This document shows positions 56,209 to 64,000 of a stretch of 64,000 bases of DNA, piece by piece (within the stretch, counting starts at the first letter, position 1; every line of letters starts with the position of its first letter). The notes under the pieces were generated by a model. The model searched no databases and was not told the origin of the DNA. It saw nothing but the letters and a program-made list of their open reading frames with translations. The position numbers were made by a program, and so were the translations under genes. This DNA comes from Castellaniella sp. (GTDB lineage Bacteria; Pseudomonadota; Gammaproteobacteria; Burkholderiales; Burkholderiaceae_B): assembly GCA_019104865.1 (NCBI GenBank), contig JAHRWZ010000027.1, positions 1 to 64,000 on the forward strand. The letters are read 5' to 3'.

Positions 56209-56560
56209 ACAAGTGGATCTCGAAGTCCCGCCCAGCCCCCTGATCTTTACCGATGCGGCCGTTGCCAAGGTCCGTGAACTGCTCTCCGAGGAAGGCAATG
56301 CCGCGCTCAAACTCCGCGTGTTCGTTCAGGGGGGCGGCTGTTCCGGCTTCCAGTACGGTTTCACGTTCGACGAGGACGTGGCCGATGACGACACCACGAT
56401 CGAGCGCGATGGCGTGCAACTGCTGGTCGACGCAATGAGCTTCCAGTATCTGGTGGGTTCCGAAATCGACTACAAGGACGACCTGGAAGGTTCCCAATTC
56501 GTGATCCGCAATCCCAACGCCAACACCACGTGCGGCTGCGGTTCCTCGTTCGCACCCTGA
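56195..56560 (+). CDS. erpA: Iron-sulfur cluster insertion protein ErpA
   Basis: ErpA is an A-type carrier that delivers 4Fe-4S clusters, for example to isoprenoid enzymes. The 121-residue protein has the three ligand cysteines in [10 protein letters not shown] and CGCGSSF at the C-terminus. Its start lies 14 bases inside the upstream gene. Length and motifs are typical; it serves Fe-S enzymes such as ThiC and MutY indirectly. Confidence 0.96.
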   Translation: MIAIEQVDLEVPPSPLIFTDAAVAKVRELLSEEGNAALKLRVFVQGGGCSGFQYGFTFDEDVADDDTTIERDGVQLLVDAMSFQYLVGSEIDYKDDLEGSQFVIRNPNANTTCGCGSSFAP

Positions 56561-56632
56561 TCTGTGCTGGTTTTCCGGGCGACCGCATGACGGTGGGGCA
56601 AACCGGCCGATGGGGCCGGTAACCTCCTATTT

Positions 56633-57805
56633 TCAGGCCGGGTAAAGACACCCCGCGATCGTCGCATGTCGCGCGCCTGTGACGGCGGGCAGGCAGGCCG
56701 GACGGCCCAGAACATGCGCCTGGGCCAGCCAGGCAAAGGCCAGCGCCTCGACGGACTGCACGGGTATGCCGTATTCCGCTGTGGTCGTCAGGCAACAGGG
56801 CAGGGCGAGCGACAGCGCCTGCATGAAGACCGGATTCAACGCCCCGCCGCCGCAGGCCAGCACTTCCCGGGTGTCTGGCGAGTGCTGCCGCACGGCCTGT
56901 GCGATCGTGTCCACGGACAGCCGCAGCAGCGTTGCCTGAACATCCACGGGGTTAGGACGGTCGCCGGGCGGCAGCGTTGCCAGGCGCGCCTGCAGCCAAT
57001 CCAGGCTGAACAGATCGCGCCCCGTCGATTTCGGTGGATTCAGGGCGAGCCAGGGCTCGGCCAGCAGTATCGATAGCAGCCCCGGATGGCAGCGGCCTTG
57101 TGCGGCCCAGGCGCCGTCCTGATCGTAGGCCTGACCGCCATGGTGCTGGATCCAGGCGTCCATCAACATGTTGGCGGGCCCGGTATCGAATCCGCGCACA
57201 GGGTCGTCCAGAATGGTCAGATTCGCGATGCCGCCCAGGTTCAGGACGGCGCGTCCCGCGCCGCAGCCAAAGCGCGCCGCGTGGAAGGCCGGCACCAGCG
57301 GCGCGCCCTGGCCGCCGGCAGCGACGTCACGACTGCGGAAGTCCGCGACTACCGCGATGCCGGTGTGTTCGGCCAGGCGCGCCGGTGCGTTGATCTGCAG
57401 GGTGTAGCCTGCCTCGGGTGCGTGGCGGATGGTCTGACCGTGAGCCCCGATGGCACGGATCTCCGTCGCCTTCAGGCCTGACTGGATCAGCAGGGATCGC
57501 ACGACCTCGGCATAGCAATCCGCCAGGGCGTTGGCGGCCAGTGCCGCGCGGGCCAGTTCGTTGGCGCCCGGTGCATTCAGGGCCAGGAGCTCCTGGCGTA
57601 GGGATCCGGGCAGAGGCGCGCTCGCGGCGGCAAGAATCGACAGGTGGCCTGTTGCGGCGGTACGGTCGTTCAACCGTGGTGCGGCGAGGTTGCGGGCGTC
57701 TTGCGCCGGGGGTGGGTTGCCTGGGGGGGCGAAGGCCGCCAGCACACCGTCCACGCCGTCTGTGCTGGTGCCCGACATCAGGCCGATGAAATAAGCGTCC
57801 CGCAT
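56633..57805 (-). CDS. anmK: Anhydro-N-acetylmuramic acid kinase AnmK
   Basis: AnmK opens and phosphorylates anhydro-MurNAc from recycled peptidoglycan. The open frame extends to 58105 but the ATG at 57805 gives the family start MRDAYFIGLMSGTSTDGVDG. The 390-residue protein has IGAHGQTIRH, VLNLGGIANLTIL, GFDTGPANMLMD and VLACGGGALNPVFM, all as in the ASKHA-fold family. With mpl it completes a wall-recycling set in this window. It is 82 bases after the M23 gene on the same strand. Confidence 0.96.
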   Translation of the reverse strand: MRDAYFIGLMSGTSTDGVDGVLAAFAPPGNPPPAQDARNLAAPRLNDRTAATGHLSILAAASAPLPGSLRQELLALNAPGANELARAALAANALADCYAEVVRSLLIQSGLKATEIRAIGAHGQTIRHAPEAGYTLQINAPARLAEHTGIAVVADFRSRDVAAGGQGAPLVPAFHAARFGCGAGRAVLNLGGIANLTILDDPVRGFDTGPANMLMDAWIQHHGGQAYDQDGAWAAQGRCHPGLLSILLAEPWLALNPPKSTGRDLFSLDWLQARLATLPPGDRPNPVDVQATLLRLSVDTIAQAVRQHSPDTREVLACGGGALNPVFMQALSLALPCCLTTTAEYGIPVQSVEALAFAWLAQAHVLGRPACLPAVTGARHATIAGCLYPA

Positions 57806-57887
57806 AAGATCGATTTCGCCCGAAAGTTCCACCAATGCCCCGTCAAAGGAATCAGGCGGGGCGCCGTGCCGGGCCCCGTCGGAGTGC

Positions 57888-59219
57888 TTAGCGCGTGGCG
57901 ATCTGGATGCGCTCGTCCTGCAATTGGGCCAGCATATCCATCTGGGGCTGGTAGCGGGCGACCAGGGTCTGGAAGGCCTTGCGGTCTTGGGTGTCCAGTG
58001 CGCGGGCCAGCGGCAGGTCGGTCGCCAGCGGGTCCACCGGCTGGTTGTTGATGCGGAATTCGTAATGCAGGTGCGGGCCGGTTGCCCAGCCGGTCTGGCC
58101 GACATAGCCGATCAGCTGGCCCTGCTGCACATGGTCACCCTTCCTCAGGCCCGAGGCGAAACGGCTCTGGTGCGCGTACAGCGTCGAGTATTTACCGAAG
58201 TTCTTCAGGATGATGACGTTGCCGTAGCCGGTCTGCTGGCCGATGAATTCCACTGTGCCGTCGGCCGTGGCGTGGATCGGTGTGCCCGACGGGGCCGCGT
58301 AGTCCACGCCCTTGTGGCCGGCCCAGTGCTTGTGGACCGGGTGCATGCGCATGCCAAAGCGTGAACTGATCCGTGTGAACTTGATGGCGGTGCGCAGGAA
58401 GGCGCCCTTCAGGCTGGCGCCTGAGAAGTCGTAGTAGCCACTCTGGCCCTGGGAATCCTGGAACCAGATTGCGCTGTAGGTCTTGCCCTTGTTGATAAAT
58501 TCCAGGGCGCTGATGCGGCCGGAGCCGACTTCCTCGCCGTCATGCATGTAGGCGTCGTAGACGACACGGAAGCGGTCGCCCTTGCGCAGGTCCTTCAGGA
58601 AATCGATGCGGCTGCCCAGGATGTCCACCATTTCCAGGGTGATGGCGTCGGGCAGTTGCGCCTCGTCGGCCGCGCCGAACAGCGAACTGGTGATTTCGCC
58701 TTCCGCGATGCGGGTCTCGCGCGCGGCGGCGGTGGTGCGTTCTTGTGCATTGAAGCCGCCATGCCCGTCGGGCCGGATCTCGAGCCAGGCCGACGCGACG
58801 CCGGATTTGTCGCTGGTGCCAGGTGTGTGCGCATAGCGCAGCCACAGCAGGTTGCCCTGGTCGTCCAGAGCGGCTTGCACCGAGCGGCCAGGGAAGAGCT
58901 TATAGATGGATCGCGCGCTGTCATCGTGCGTCAGGAAGGTCAGCAACCCATCCTCGCGGATTCCCAGGCGGTGCAGCAAATCGGCCACTGTGTCACCACG
59001 GCGGATGCGTGTCGAGGCGATGTAGGGGGCTGCGTTGTGGGCGATTCCGCCCATGGGGGGCAGGTCGAGGGTCTGGCGCGCCTGGAAGACAGGTTCCGGC
59101 GGGGTGGCGGGTTTGACGACAGCCAAGGCGGCGGCGGTCAGAAACAAGCCCCCGGCGGCGAACAGCAGACTGCGTGTGATGTGGCGGTGGCGTTGCGTCT
59201 GGTGGGCTTCAGGCATCAT
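57888..59219 (-). CDS. M23-family peptidoglycan endopeptidase with LysM-like N-terminus
   Basis: The 443-residue protein has an N-terminal membrane anchor (about 17-37), a LysM/OapA-like region (about 70-140; RIRRGDTVADLLHRLG), and a C-terminal M23 peptidase domain with the zinc motifs HKGVDY and HLHYE and the GNVIILKNFGKYSTLYAHQS block. It cleaves peptidoglycan cross-links, like MepM/YebA. Two ATGs (59219, 59216) are adjacent and neither has a good ribosome site. It is divergent from tyrS, sharing 252 bases. Confidence 0.93.
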   Translation of the reverse strand: MMPEAHQTQRHRHITRSLLFAAGGLFLTAAALAVVKPATPPEPVFQARQTLDLPPMGGIAHNAAPYIASTRIRRGDTVADLLHRLGIREDGLLTFLTHDDSARSIYKLFPGRSVQAALDDQGNLLWLRYAHTPGTSDKSGVASAWLEIRPDGHGGFNAQERTTAAARETRIAEGEITSSLFGAADEAQLPDAITLEMVDILGSRIDFLKDLRKGDRFRVVYDAYMHDGEEVGSGRISALEFINKGKTYSAIWFQDSQGQSGYYDFSGASLKGAFLRTAIKFTRISSRFGMRMHPVHKHWAGHKGVDYAAPSGTPIHATADGTVEFIGQQTGYGNVIILKNFGKYSTLYAHQSRFASGLRKGDHVQQGQLIGYVGQTGWATGPHLHYEFRINNQPVDPLATDLPLARALDTQDRKAFQTLVARYQPQMDMLAQLQDERIQIATR

Positions 59220-59381
59220 GGGCAAAAAAATCGGTTCAGAAATTCAGGCTGTACAAGGACGCTGTGTTCGTCTGGCGAACGCTATCAGTTCGGGGGATAT
59301 GCATACCGGAGGAACGAGGCACTGGCAGGCGGAAGGCTCTGCTAATATGAGGTTCCGGCGCTTGCTTGGGCGTCGAATGTG

Positions 59382-59412
59382 TTGTACAGAAGCTGCGAAA
59401 GCACGTTATGCT
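59382..59412 (+). promoter_or_regulatory. Weak promoter candidate for tyrS
   Basis: In the 252-base divergent gap TTGTAC (59382-59387) and TATGCT (59407-59412) are spaced by 19 bases. The match is imperfect and the spacing long. T-rich sequence then leads into tyrS. The opposite promoter for the M23 gene was not found. Confidence 0.3.
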
Positions 59413-59471
59413 AGCGCATTACCTTCCGTTTTTCGAGCATTTTTTCAATTTTTCTGATATTAGCGTCTGCC

Positions 59472-60698
59472 ATGTCGTCTCTCAGCATTCCCGAAGACCC
59501 CCAGATTGCCGATGATCTGCGCGTGGCCCAGCGGGGCTGTGACGAGCTCCTCGTGGTTTCCGAATTTACCGCCAAGCTGGCCCGCAGCCGCGCCACCGGC
59601 ACGCCCTTGCGCATCAAACTGGGCCTGGATCCCACCGCGCCCGACATTCACCTGGGGCACACGGTCGTCCTGAACAAAATGCGTCAGCTGCAGGATCTGG
59701 GTCATACCGTGATCTTCCTGATTGGCGACTTCACCGCCCAGATCGGCGACCCCAGCGGGCGCAACACTACCCGCCCGCCGTTGACGCCGGAACAGATCCG
59801 GGCCAACGCCGAAACCTATTACGCGCAGGCCAGCCTGGTGCTGGACCCGACGCGCACCGAAATCCGCTACAACTCCGAATGGTGCGACCCGCTGGGTGCG
59901 CGTGGGTTGATCCAGCTCGCCTCCCGTTACACCGTGGCGCGCATGATGGAGCGCGACGACTTCACCCGTCGCTTCCGGGGCGGCGTGCCGATTTCGGTTC
60001 ACGAATTCCTGTATCCGCTGCTGCAGGGGTACGACTCGGTGGCCCTGAAGGCCGACCTGGAACTCGGTGGCACCGACCAGAAATTCAACTTGCTGGTCGG
60101 CCGCGAACTGCAAAAGGAATACGGCCAGGAACCCCAGTGCATCCTGACGATGCCCTTGCTCGAGGGTATCGACGGGGTCGAAAAGATGTCCAAATCCAAG
60201 GGCAACTACATCGGCATCACCGAAACGCCGGACTCCATGTTCGGCAAGCTGATGTCGATTTCCGACACCCTGATGTGGCGCTATTTTGAACTGCTGTCGT
60301 TTCGTTCGCTGAACGCCATCGCCGGCCTGCAGGCGGAAATCGAGGGCGGGCGCAATCCGCGCGATGCCAAGGTCCTGCTGGCCCAGGAAGTCGTGGACCG
60401 CTTCCATGGGGCGGGCTGCGGCAGTCAGGCGCTGGAACACTTCAACGCACAGTTCCGGGATGGGGTCATTCCGGAAAACATGCCGGAAGTCACCGCGGGT
60501 GCATCGCCCATGGGCATTCTGAAAATCCTGCGTGAATCCGGTCTGGCGGCTTCGGCCTCCGAGGCGCAGCGCAACGTCGAACAAGGCGGCGTGCGCATCG
60601 ACGGCGAACGGATCGAAGACAAATCCCTGCAGTTGCCGGCTGGCACCTACGTCATGCAGGTCGGCAAACGCAAATTCGCCCGGGTTACCCTGACCTAG
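59472..60698 (+). CDS. tyrS: Tyrosyl-tRNA synthetase
   Basis: TyrS charges tRNA-Tyr. The 408-residue class I synthetase of the TyrZ-like type has [17 protein letters not shown] (HIGH motif HLGH), the [13 protein letters not shown] block, [10 protein letters not shown] and a C-terminal S4 RNA-binding domain (about 340-405). It is followed 20 bases later by the PEBP gene. Length fits the family. Confidence 0.97.
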   Translation: MSSLSIPEDPQIADDLRVAQRGCDELLVVSEFTAKLARSRATGTPLRIKLGLDPTAPDIHLGHTVVLNKMRQLQDLGHTVIFLIGDFTAQIGDPSGRNTTRPPLTPEQIRANAETYYAQASLVLDPTRTEIRYNSEWCDPLGARGLIQLASRYTVARMMERDDFTRRFRGGVPISVHEFLYPLLQGYDSVALKADLELGGTDQKFNLLVGRELQKEYGQEPQCILTMPLLEGIDGVEKMSKSKGNYIGITETPDSMFGKLMSISDTLMWRYFELLSFRSLNAIAGLQAEIEGGRNPRDAKVLLAQEVVDRFHGAGCGSQALEHFNAQFRDGVIPENMPEVTAGASPMGILKILRESGLAASASEAQRNVEQGGVRIDGERIEDKSLQLPAGTYVMQVGKRKFARVTLT

Positions 60699-60718
60699 GC
60701 CAACTCCCCGGAGGGCCC

Positions 60719-61351
60719 ATGAAACTGCACAGCGAATCTTTCCCCGATCAGGGGGTCATTCCCGAACGCATCGCGTTCGGACGCATCGATCCGCAATCTC
60801 ATGTGGCCCTGGCGGGTAACTGCAACCCGCACCTGGCCTGGTCGGACGTGCCTGACGGTGTCCGGTCTTTCGCCATCCTGTGCGTCGATCCCGACGTCCC
60901 GACCCAGCCCGACGACGTCAATCAGATCGGTCGCGAGGTTCCGGCCGACCTGCCGCGCACGGATTTTCACCACTGGGTGTTGGTCGACGTAGGCGCCGAC
61001 GTGCGCAACCTGCCCGAAGGCAGCTATTCCAGCGGCATCACGCCACGCGGCAAGGCCGGCCCTCTGGCGCTGGACGGCACTCGTCAGGGGCTGAACGACT
61101 ATACCGACTGGTTTGCCGCCGACCGCGACATGAGCGGCGATTATTTCGGCTATGACGGGCCATGCCCGCCCTGGAACGATGCGATCGTCCATCACTACGT
61201 TTTCACCGTTTACGCCCTGGATGTCGCCGAGCTGGACGTCTCGGGCCGGTTTACCGGGCCTCAGGCGCTGGCGGCCATGCAGGGCCATGTGCTGGCCAAG
61301 GCCTCCATCAGCGGCAGCTATACCTTGAACCCCCGGCTGCATGCGCTGTGA
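60719..61351 (+). CDS. YbhB/YbcL-family (PEBP-like) protein
   Basis: The 210-residue protein has the phosphatidylethanolamine-binding fold: CVDPDVPTQPDDVNQ, FHHWVLVDV, YFGYDGPCPPWNDA and HHYVFTVYALD. Bacterial members are cytosolic or periplasmic and their role is unknown; this one has no signal peptide. The insertion around 55-70 (DVNQIGREVPADLPRTDFHH) is a feature of the longer bacterial forms. It may be cotranscribed with tyrS. Confidence 0.92.
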   Translation: MKLHSESFPDQGVIPERIAFGRIDPQSHVALAGNCNPHLAWSDVPDGVRSFAILCVDPDVPTQPDDVNQIGREVPADLPRTDFHHWVLVDVGADVRNLPEGSYSSGITPRGKAGPLALDGTRQGLNDYTDWFAADRDMSGDYFGYDGPCPPWNDAIVHHYVFTVYALDVAELDVSGRFTGPQALAAMQGHVLAKASISGSYTLNPRLHAL

Positions 61352-61429
61352 TGCGCCGGGTTCGCGCTAGAATGGGCTGACTCGACCCGTTTCAATCGCT
61401 TTCATATCCTTCAGTCCTCAGGAATCCCC

Positions 61430-62674
61430 ATGTTTGTCCGCTCCCGCACTCTCGATCAGGCCGATCCGGCCATCTGGGCCGCTATCCAACAGGAAAACGC
61501 CCGCCAGGAACAGCACATCGAACTGATCGCTTCGGAAAACTACGCCAGCCCCGCCGTCATGCAGGCCCAGGGCACCCAGCTCACCAATAAATACGCCGAA
61601 GGCTATCCGGGCAAGCGTTACTACGGCGGCTGTGAATACGTGGACGTGGTGGAACAGCTGGCCATCGATCGTGTCAAACAGATTTTCGGGGCCGAGGCGG
61701 CCAACGTGCAGCCCAATTCGGGTTCGCAGGCCAATCAGGGCGTCTATATGGCGGTACTCAAGCCGGGCGACAAGGTATTGGGCATGAGCCTGGCAGAAGG
61801 CGGCCACCTGACGCACGGATCGCCCGTCAACGCCTCGGGCAAACTGTACGAATTCCATTCCTATGGCCTGGATGCCAACGAGGTCCTGGACTACGATCAG
61901 CTCGAAGAACTCGCCCGCACCATCAAGCCCAAACTGATCGTGGGCGGTGCCTCGGCCTATTCCCTGCGCATCGATTTCGAACGCATGGCGCGCATCGCGC
62001 ACGACAATGGCGCGCTGCTCATGGTGGACATCGCCCACTATGCCGGGCTGGTCGCGGGCGGGGTCTACCCCAACCCGGTGCCGCATGCCGATTTTGTCAC
62101 CACCACGACCCACAAGTCCTTGCGCGGTCCTCGCGGCGGCGTCATCCTGATGAAGTCGGAATTCGAAAAGATCATCAATTCGGCGATCTTCCCGGGCATT
62201 CAGGGGGGACCGCTGATGCACGTGATCGCGGCCAAGGCCGTCGCCTTCGGCGAGGCCCTGCAGCCCGAATTCAAGGCCTATGCGGCCCAGGTGGCCGCCA
62301 ACGCCCGCGTGCTGGCCGATACCTTGGTCAAGCGCGGCTTGCGCATCGTGTCCGGCCGTACTGAAAGCCACGTCATGCTGGTCGATCTGCGCGCCAAGGG
62401 CATCACCGGCAAAGCCGCCGAGGCCGTCCTGGGTCAGGCCCACATCACGGTCAACAAGAACGCCATTCCGCACGACCCGGAAAAGCCTTTCGTCACCAGC
62501 GGCATCCGCCTGGGGACGCCCGCCATGACCACGCGCGGCTTCAAGGAAGCCGAGGCCGAGCTCACCGGCAACCTGATAGCCGACGTGCTCGACAATCCCA
62601 ACGACGCCGACAACGTGGCGCGCGTGCGTGCCAAAGTCAACGAACTGACCACGCGCCTGCCTGTCTATCGCTAA
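61430..62674 (+). CDS. glyA: Serine hydroxymethyltransferase GlyA
   Basis: GlyA interconverts serine and glycine with tetrahydrofolate, supplying one-carbon units. The 414-residue protein has the PLP lysine in [14 protein letters not shown] (Lys229), [17 protein letters not shown], and [21 protein letters not shown] box near 61369 may be its -10. nrdR follows 39 bases later, as in many proteobacteria. Confidence 0.98.
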   Translation: MFVRSRTLDQADPAIWAAIQQENARQEQHIELIASENYASPAVMQAQGTQLTNKYAEGYPGKRYYGGCEYVDVVEQLAIDRVKQIFGAEAANVQPNSGSQANQGVYMAVLKPGDKVLGMSLAEGGHLTHGSPVNASGKLYEFHSYGLDANEVLDYDQLEELARTIKPKLIVGGASAYSLRIDFERMARIAHDNGALLMVDIAHYAGLVAGGVYPNPVPHADFVTTTTHKSLRGPRGGVILMKSEFEKIINSAIFPGIQGGPLMHVIAAKAVAFGEALQPEFKAYAAQVAANARVLADTLVKRGLRIVSGRTESHVMLVDLRAKGITGKAAEAVLGQAHITVNKNAIPHDPEKPFVTSGIRLGTPAMTTRGFKEAEAELTGNLIADVLDNPNDADNVARVRAKVNELTTRLPVYR

Positions 62675-62713
62675 TCCAACCGGAGCGGGTGCCGACGGGC
62701 ACCCGTCATCCTG

Positions 62714-63193
62714 ATGAAGTGTCCGTTCTGCAGCTGTCCCGATACCCAGGTGGTGGATTCCCGGGTCTCCGAAGAAGGCGACACGATCCGTCGGCGTCGG
62801 CGCTGCACCGACTGCGATCGGCGTTTCACGACCTACGAACGCGTCGATCTCATGATGCCTGCGGTCGTCAAGCGTAACGGTGCCCGGGTTGATTTCGATC
62901 CGGCCAAGCTGCGGGCCAGCATGGCTCTGGCCCTGCGCAAGCGGCCCGTCAGCGCCACCGCGCTGGACGCCGCCGTCGCCCGTATCCAGGAACGCCTGCT
63001 GACCAGCGGCAAGCGCGAAGTCCCGTCCGGTTATGTGGGCGAACTCGTCATGGAGGCCCTGCGCGAGCTCGACCAGGTGGCCTATGTGCGGTTCGCCTCG
63101 GTCTATCGCAGCTTCGAGAACATCCACGAATTCGTGCAGACAATCGACGAATTCCAGACCGCCAATGATGGCGACGATCATGACGGGGCCTGA
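62714..63193 (+). CDS. nrdR: Transcriptional repressor NrdR
   Basis: NrdR represses ribonucleotide reductase genes when dATP is bound. The 159-residue protein has the zinc ribbon CPFC with CTDC ([36 protein letters not shown]) and an ATP-cone (about 48-138). The order glyA-nrdR-ribD is widespread. The ribD start lies in its last codons. Confidence 0.97.
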   Translation: MKCPFCSCPDTQVVDSRVSEEGDTIRRRRRCTDCDRRFTTYERVDLMMPAVVKRNGARVDFDPAKLRASMALALRKRPVSATALDAAVARIQERLLTSGKREVPSGYVGELVMEALRELDQVAYVRFASVYRSFENIHEFVQTIDEFQTANDGDDHDGA

Positions 63194-64000
63194 ATCCACC
63201 GCCTTTTCCACCGAGGATCACCGCTGGATGCGGCGGGCCCTGGCGGTGGCCGAACAGGCACTCTTTGTCAGCAATCCAAATCCTCGCGTCGGCTGTGTGC
63301 TGGTGCGCGACGGCCGCTGGCTGGCCGAAGGCAGCACGCAGGCGGTCGGCGGGCGCCACGCCGAGGCCCAGGCCTTGCAGGCAGCGGCCGAGCAGGGGAT
63401 TGACGTCCACGGGGCCACCGCCTACGTCACACTGGAACCTTGCAGTCATCAGGGGCGCACGCCGCCTTGTGCGGATGCGCTGATCGCCGCTGGGGTCGCG
63501 CGCGTCGTGGTCGCCTTGCAGGATCCGAACCCGCGGGTATGCGGACACGGGATCGGGCGCTTGCGCGCCGCCGGTATTGCGGTGGCTGTCGGCCTGTTTG
63601 CCGAAGACGCACTCGCTCAGAACCCGGGTTTCTGCGCCCGCATGACGCGCGGCACCCCCTGGGTGTGGCTGAAATCGGCGGCATCCTTTGACGGGCACAC
63701 GGCCCTGCCGGACGGACGGTCCCAGTGGATCACCGGGGAATCCGCCCGCGCCGACGGGCATCGTTGGCGCGCCCGGGCCTGTCTCGTCCTGACCGGGATT
63801 GGCACGGTGTTGTCCGACGATCCCATGCTGGACGTGCGCGCGGTCCAGACGGTGCGGCAGCCGATCCGCGCCGTGCTGGATACCCAGTTCATCATTTCCG
63901 AGCGGGCGCGACTCTTCAATGGCAACCCGGTCTGGGTGTTCACGTCCCGGGTCGATGCCGGCAAGGCGGCGCGGTTGGCGGCGCGTAACGTACGGGTCAT
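63180..64000 (+). CDS. ribD: Riboflavin biosynthesis protein RibD, N-terminal part
   Basis: The frame is open to the right edge, giving 273 codons of the bifunctional deaminase/reductase that makes the pyrimidine intermediate of riboflavin. The deaminase zinc motifs GRHAEAQAL and [11 protein letters not shown] are complete, followed by the beginning of the NADPH-dependent reductase ([20 protein letters not shown]). The ATG at 63180 overlaps nrdR by 14 bases; ATGs at 63165 and 63168 are alternatives. The C-terminus lies beyond the window. Confidence 0.95.
   Translation, partial: MTGPESTAFSTEDHRWMRRALAVAEQALFVSNPNPRVGCVLVRDGRWLAEGSTQAVGGRHAEAQALQAAAEQGIDVHGATAYVTLEPCSHQGRTPPCADALIAAGVARVVVALQDPNPRVCGHGIGRLRAAGIAVAVGLFAEDALAQNPGFCARMTRGTPWVWLKSAASFDGHTALPDGRSQWITGESARADGHRWRARACLVLTGIGTVLSDDPMLDVRAVQTVRQPIRAVLDTQFIISERARLFNGNPVWVFTSRVDAGKAARLAARNVRV

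Noticed and set aside
61340-61430. TAGAAT box before glyA as a full promoter
   Set aside because: No convincing -35 at the right distance, so it is mentioned only in the glyA entry.

Overview
The window looks like a chromosomal core segment of a GC-rich betaproteobacterium of the order Burkholderiales, most like the Alcaligenaceae (Bordetella, Castellaniella, Pusillimonas and relatives). This rests on gene content and order I recognise, not on a database search: mreBCD-mrdA-rodA, rplU-rpmA-obg-proB, accB-accC-prmA-DUF3426, an Ala/Lys-rich histone H1-like protein of the Bordetella type, rplM-rpsI then argC-erpA, and anmK/M23 peptidase divergent from tyrS. I see no phage, transposase, CRISPR array, rRNA or tRNA. 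Coding density is very high, and nearly every long open frame opposite a real gene is a GC-driven shadow.

Layout. 1-5092: rod-shape operon (end of mreB, mreC, mreD, mrdA, rodA). 5158-7879 (minus): ftsE-ftsX-mutY. 8078-8731: OmpA-type lipoprotein, convergent with thiC (9031-10944), which has a TPP riboswitch and a TTG start; their shared intergenic region holds a long imperfect inverted repeat. 11231-12470: divergent pair of an XRE repressor and an orphan response-regulator-like protein around a palindromic operator candidate. 12480-14464: D-amino acid dehydrogenase divergent from an Lrp-family regulator. 14511-17548 (minus): rplU-rpmA, then obg and proB. 17720-21963 (minus): sodium:solute symporter with a small membrane partner, then cstA-ybdD (pyruvate/peptide uptake) behind a perfect 12-bp palindrome. 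22117-26928 (minus): argJ, a MarR regulator, hemL, thiE, thiD. 27044-29081 (plus): rubredoxin, yqgE, ruvX, a PlsC-like acyltransferase. 29086-36023 (minus): mpl, an RNB-family RNase, a TonB-like protein, mtgA, lptG, apaH. 36171-42186 (plus): TlpA-like thioredoxin, accB-accC-prmA, a zinc-ribbon membrane protein, a PfkB kinase, a glycine-zipper lipoprotein. 42245-46523: yggT, histone-like gene, CopD-like protein, a small lipoprotein, gltX. 46630-51863: degenerate acyl-CoA synthetase/GNAT fusion, a carboxylesterase, yjgA, pmbA. 51980-53080: orphan TRAP binding protein of the alpha-keto-acid type. 53397-57805: rplM-rpsI, argC, a coiled-coil membrane protein, erpA, anmK. 57888-64000: M23 peptidase, tyrS, a PEBP-like protein, glyA, nrdR, start of ribD.

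Functional themes are cell-wall growth and recycling (mre/mrd, mtgA, mpl, anmK, M23, ftsEX), cofactor synthesis (thiC, thiD, thiE, hemL, accBC, ribD), translation (rplU, rpmA, rplM, rpsI, gltX, tyrS, prmA, obg), and carboxylate/amino-acid handling (cstA, SSS symporter, TakP-like protein, dadA/lrp, proB, argJ, argC). I find no clear unknown multi-gene system. The points most worth a second look are the orphan regulator pair at 11.2-12.5 kb, the palindrome before cstA, the inverted repeat at 8.8-9.0 kb, the synthetase/GNAT fusion that appears to lack an ATP-grasp lobe, and a ThiD homologue without the usual catalytic motif.
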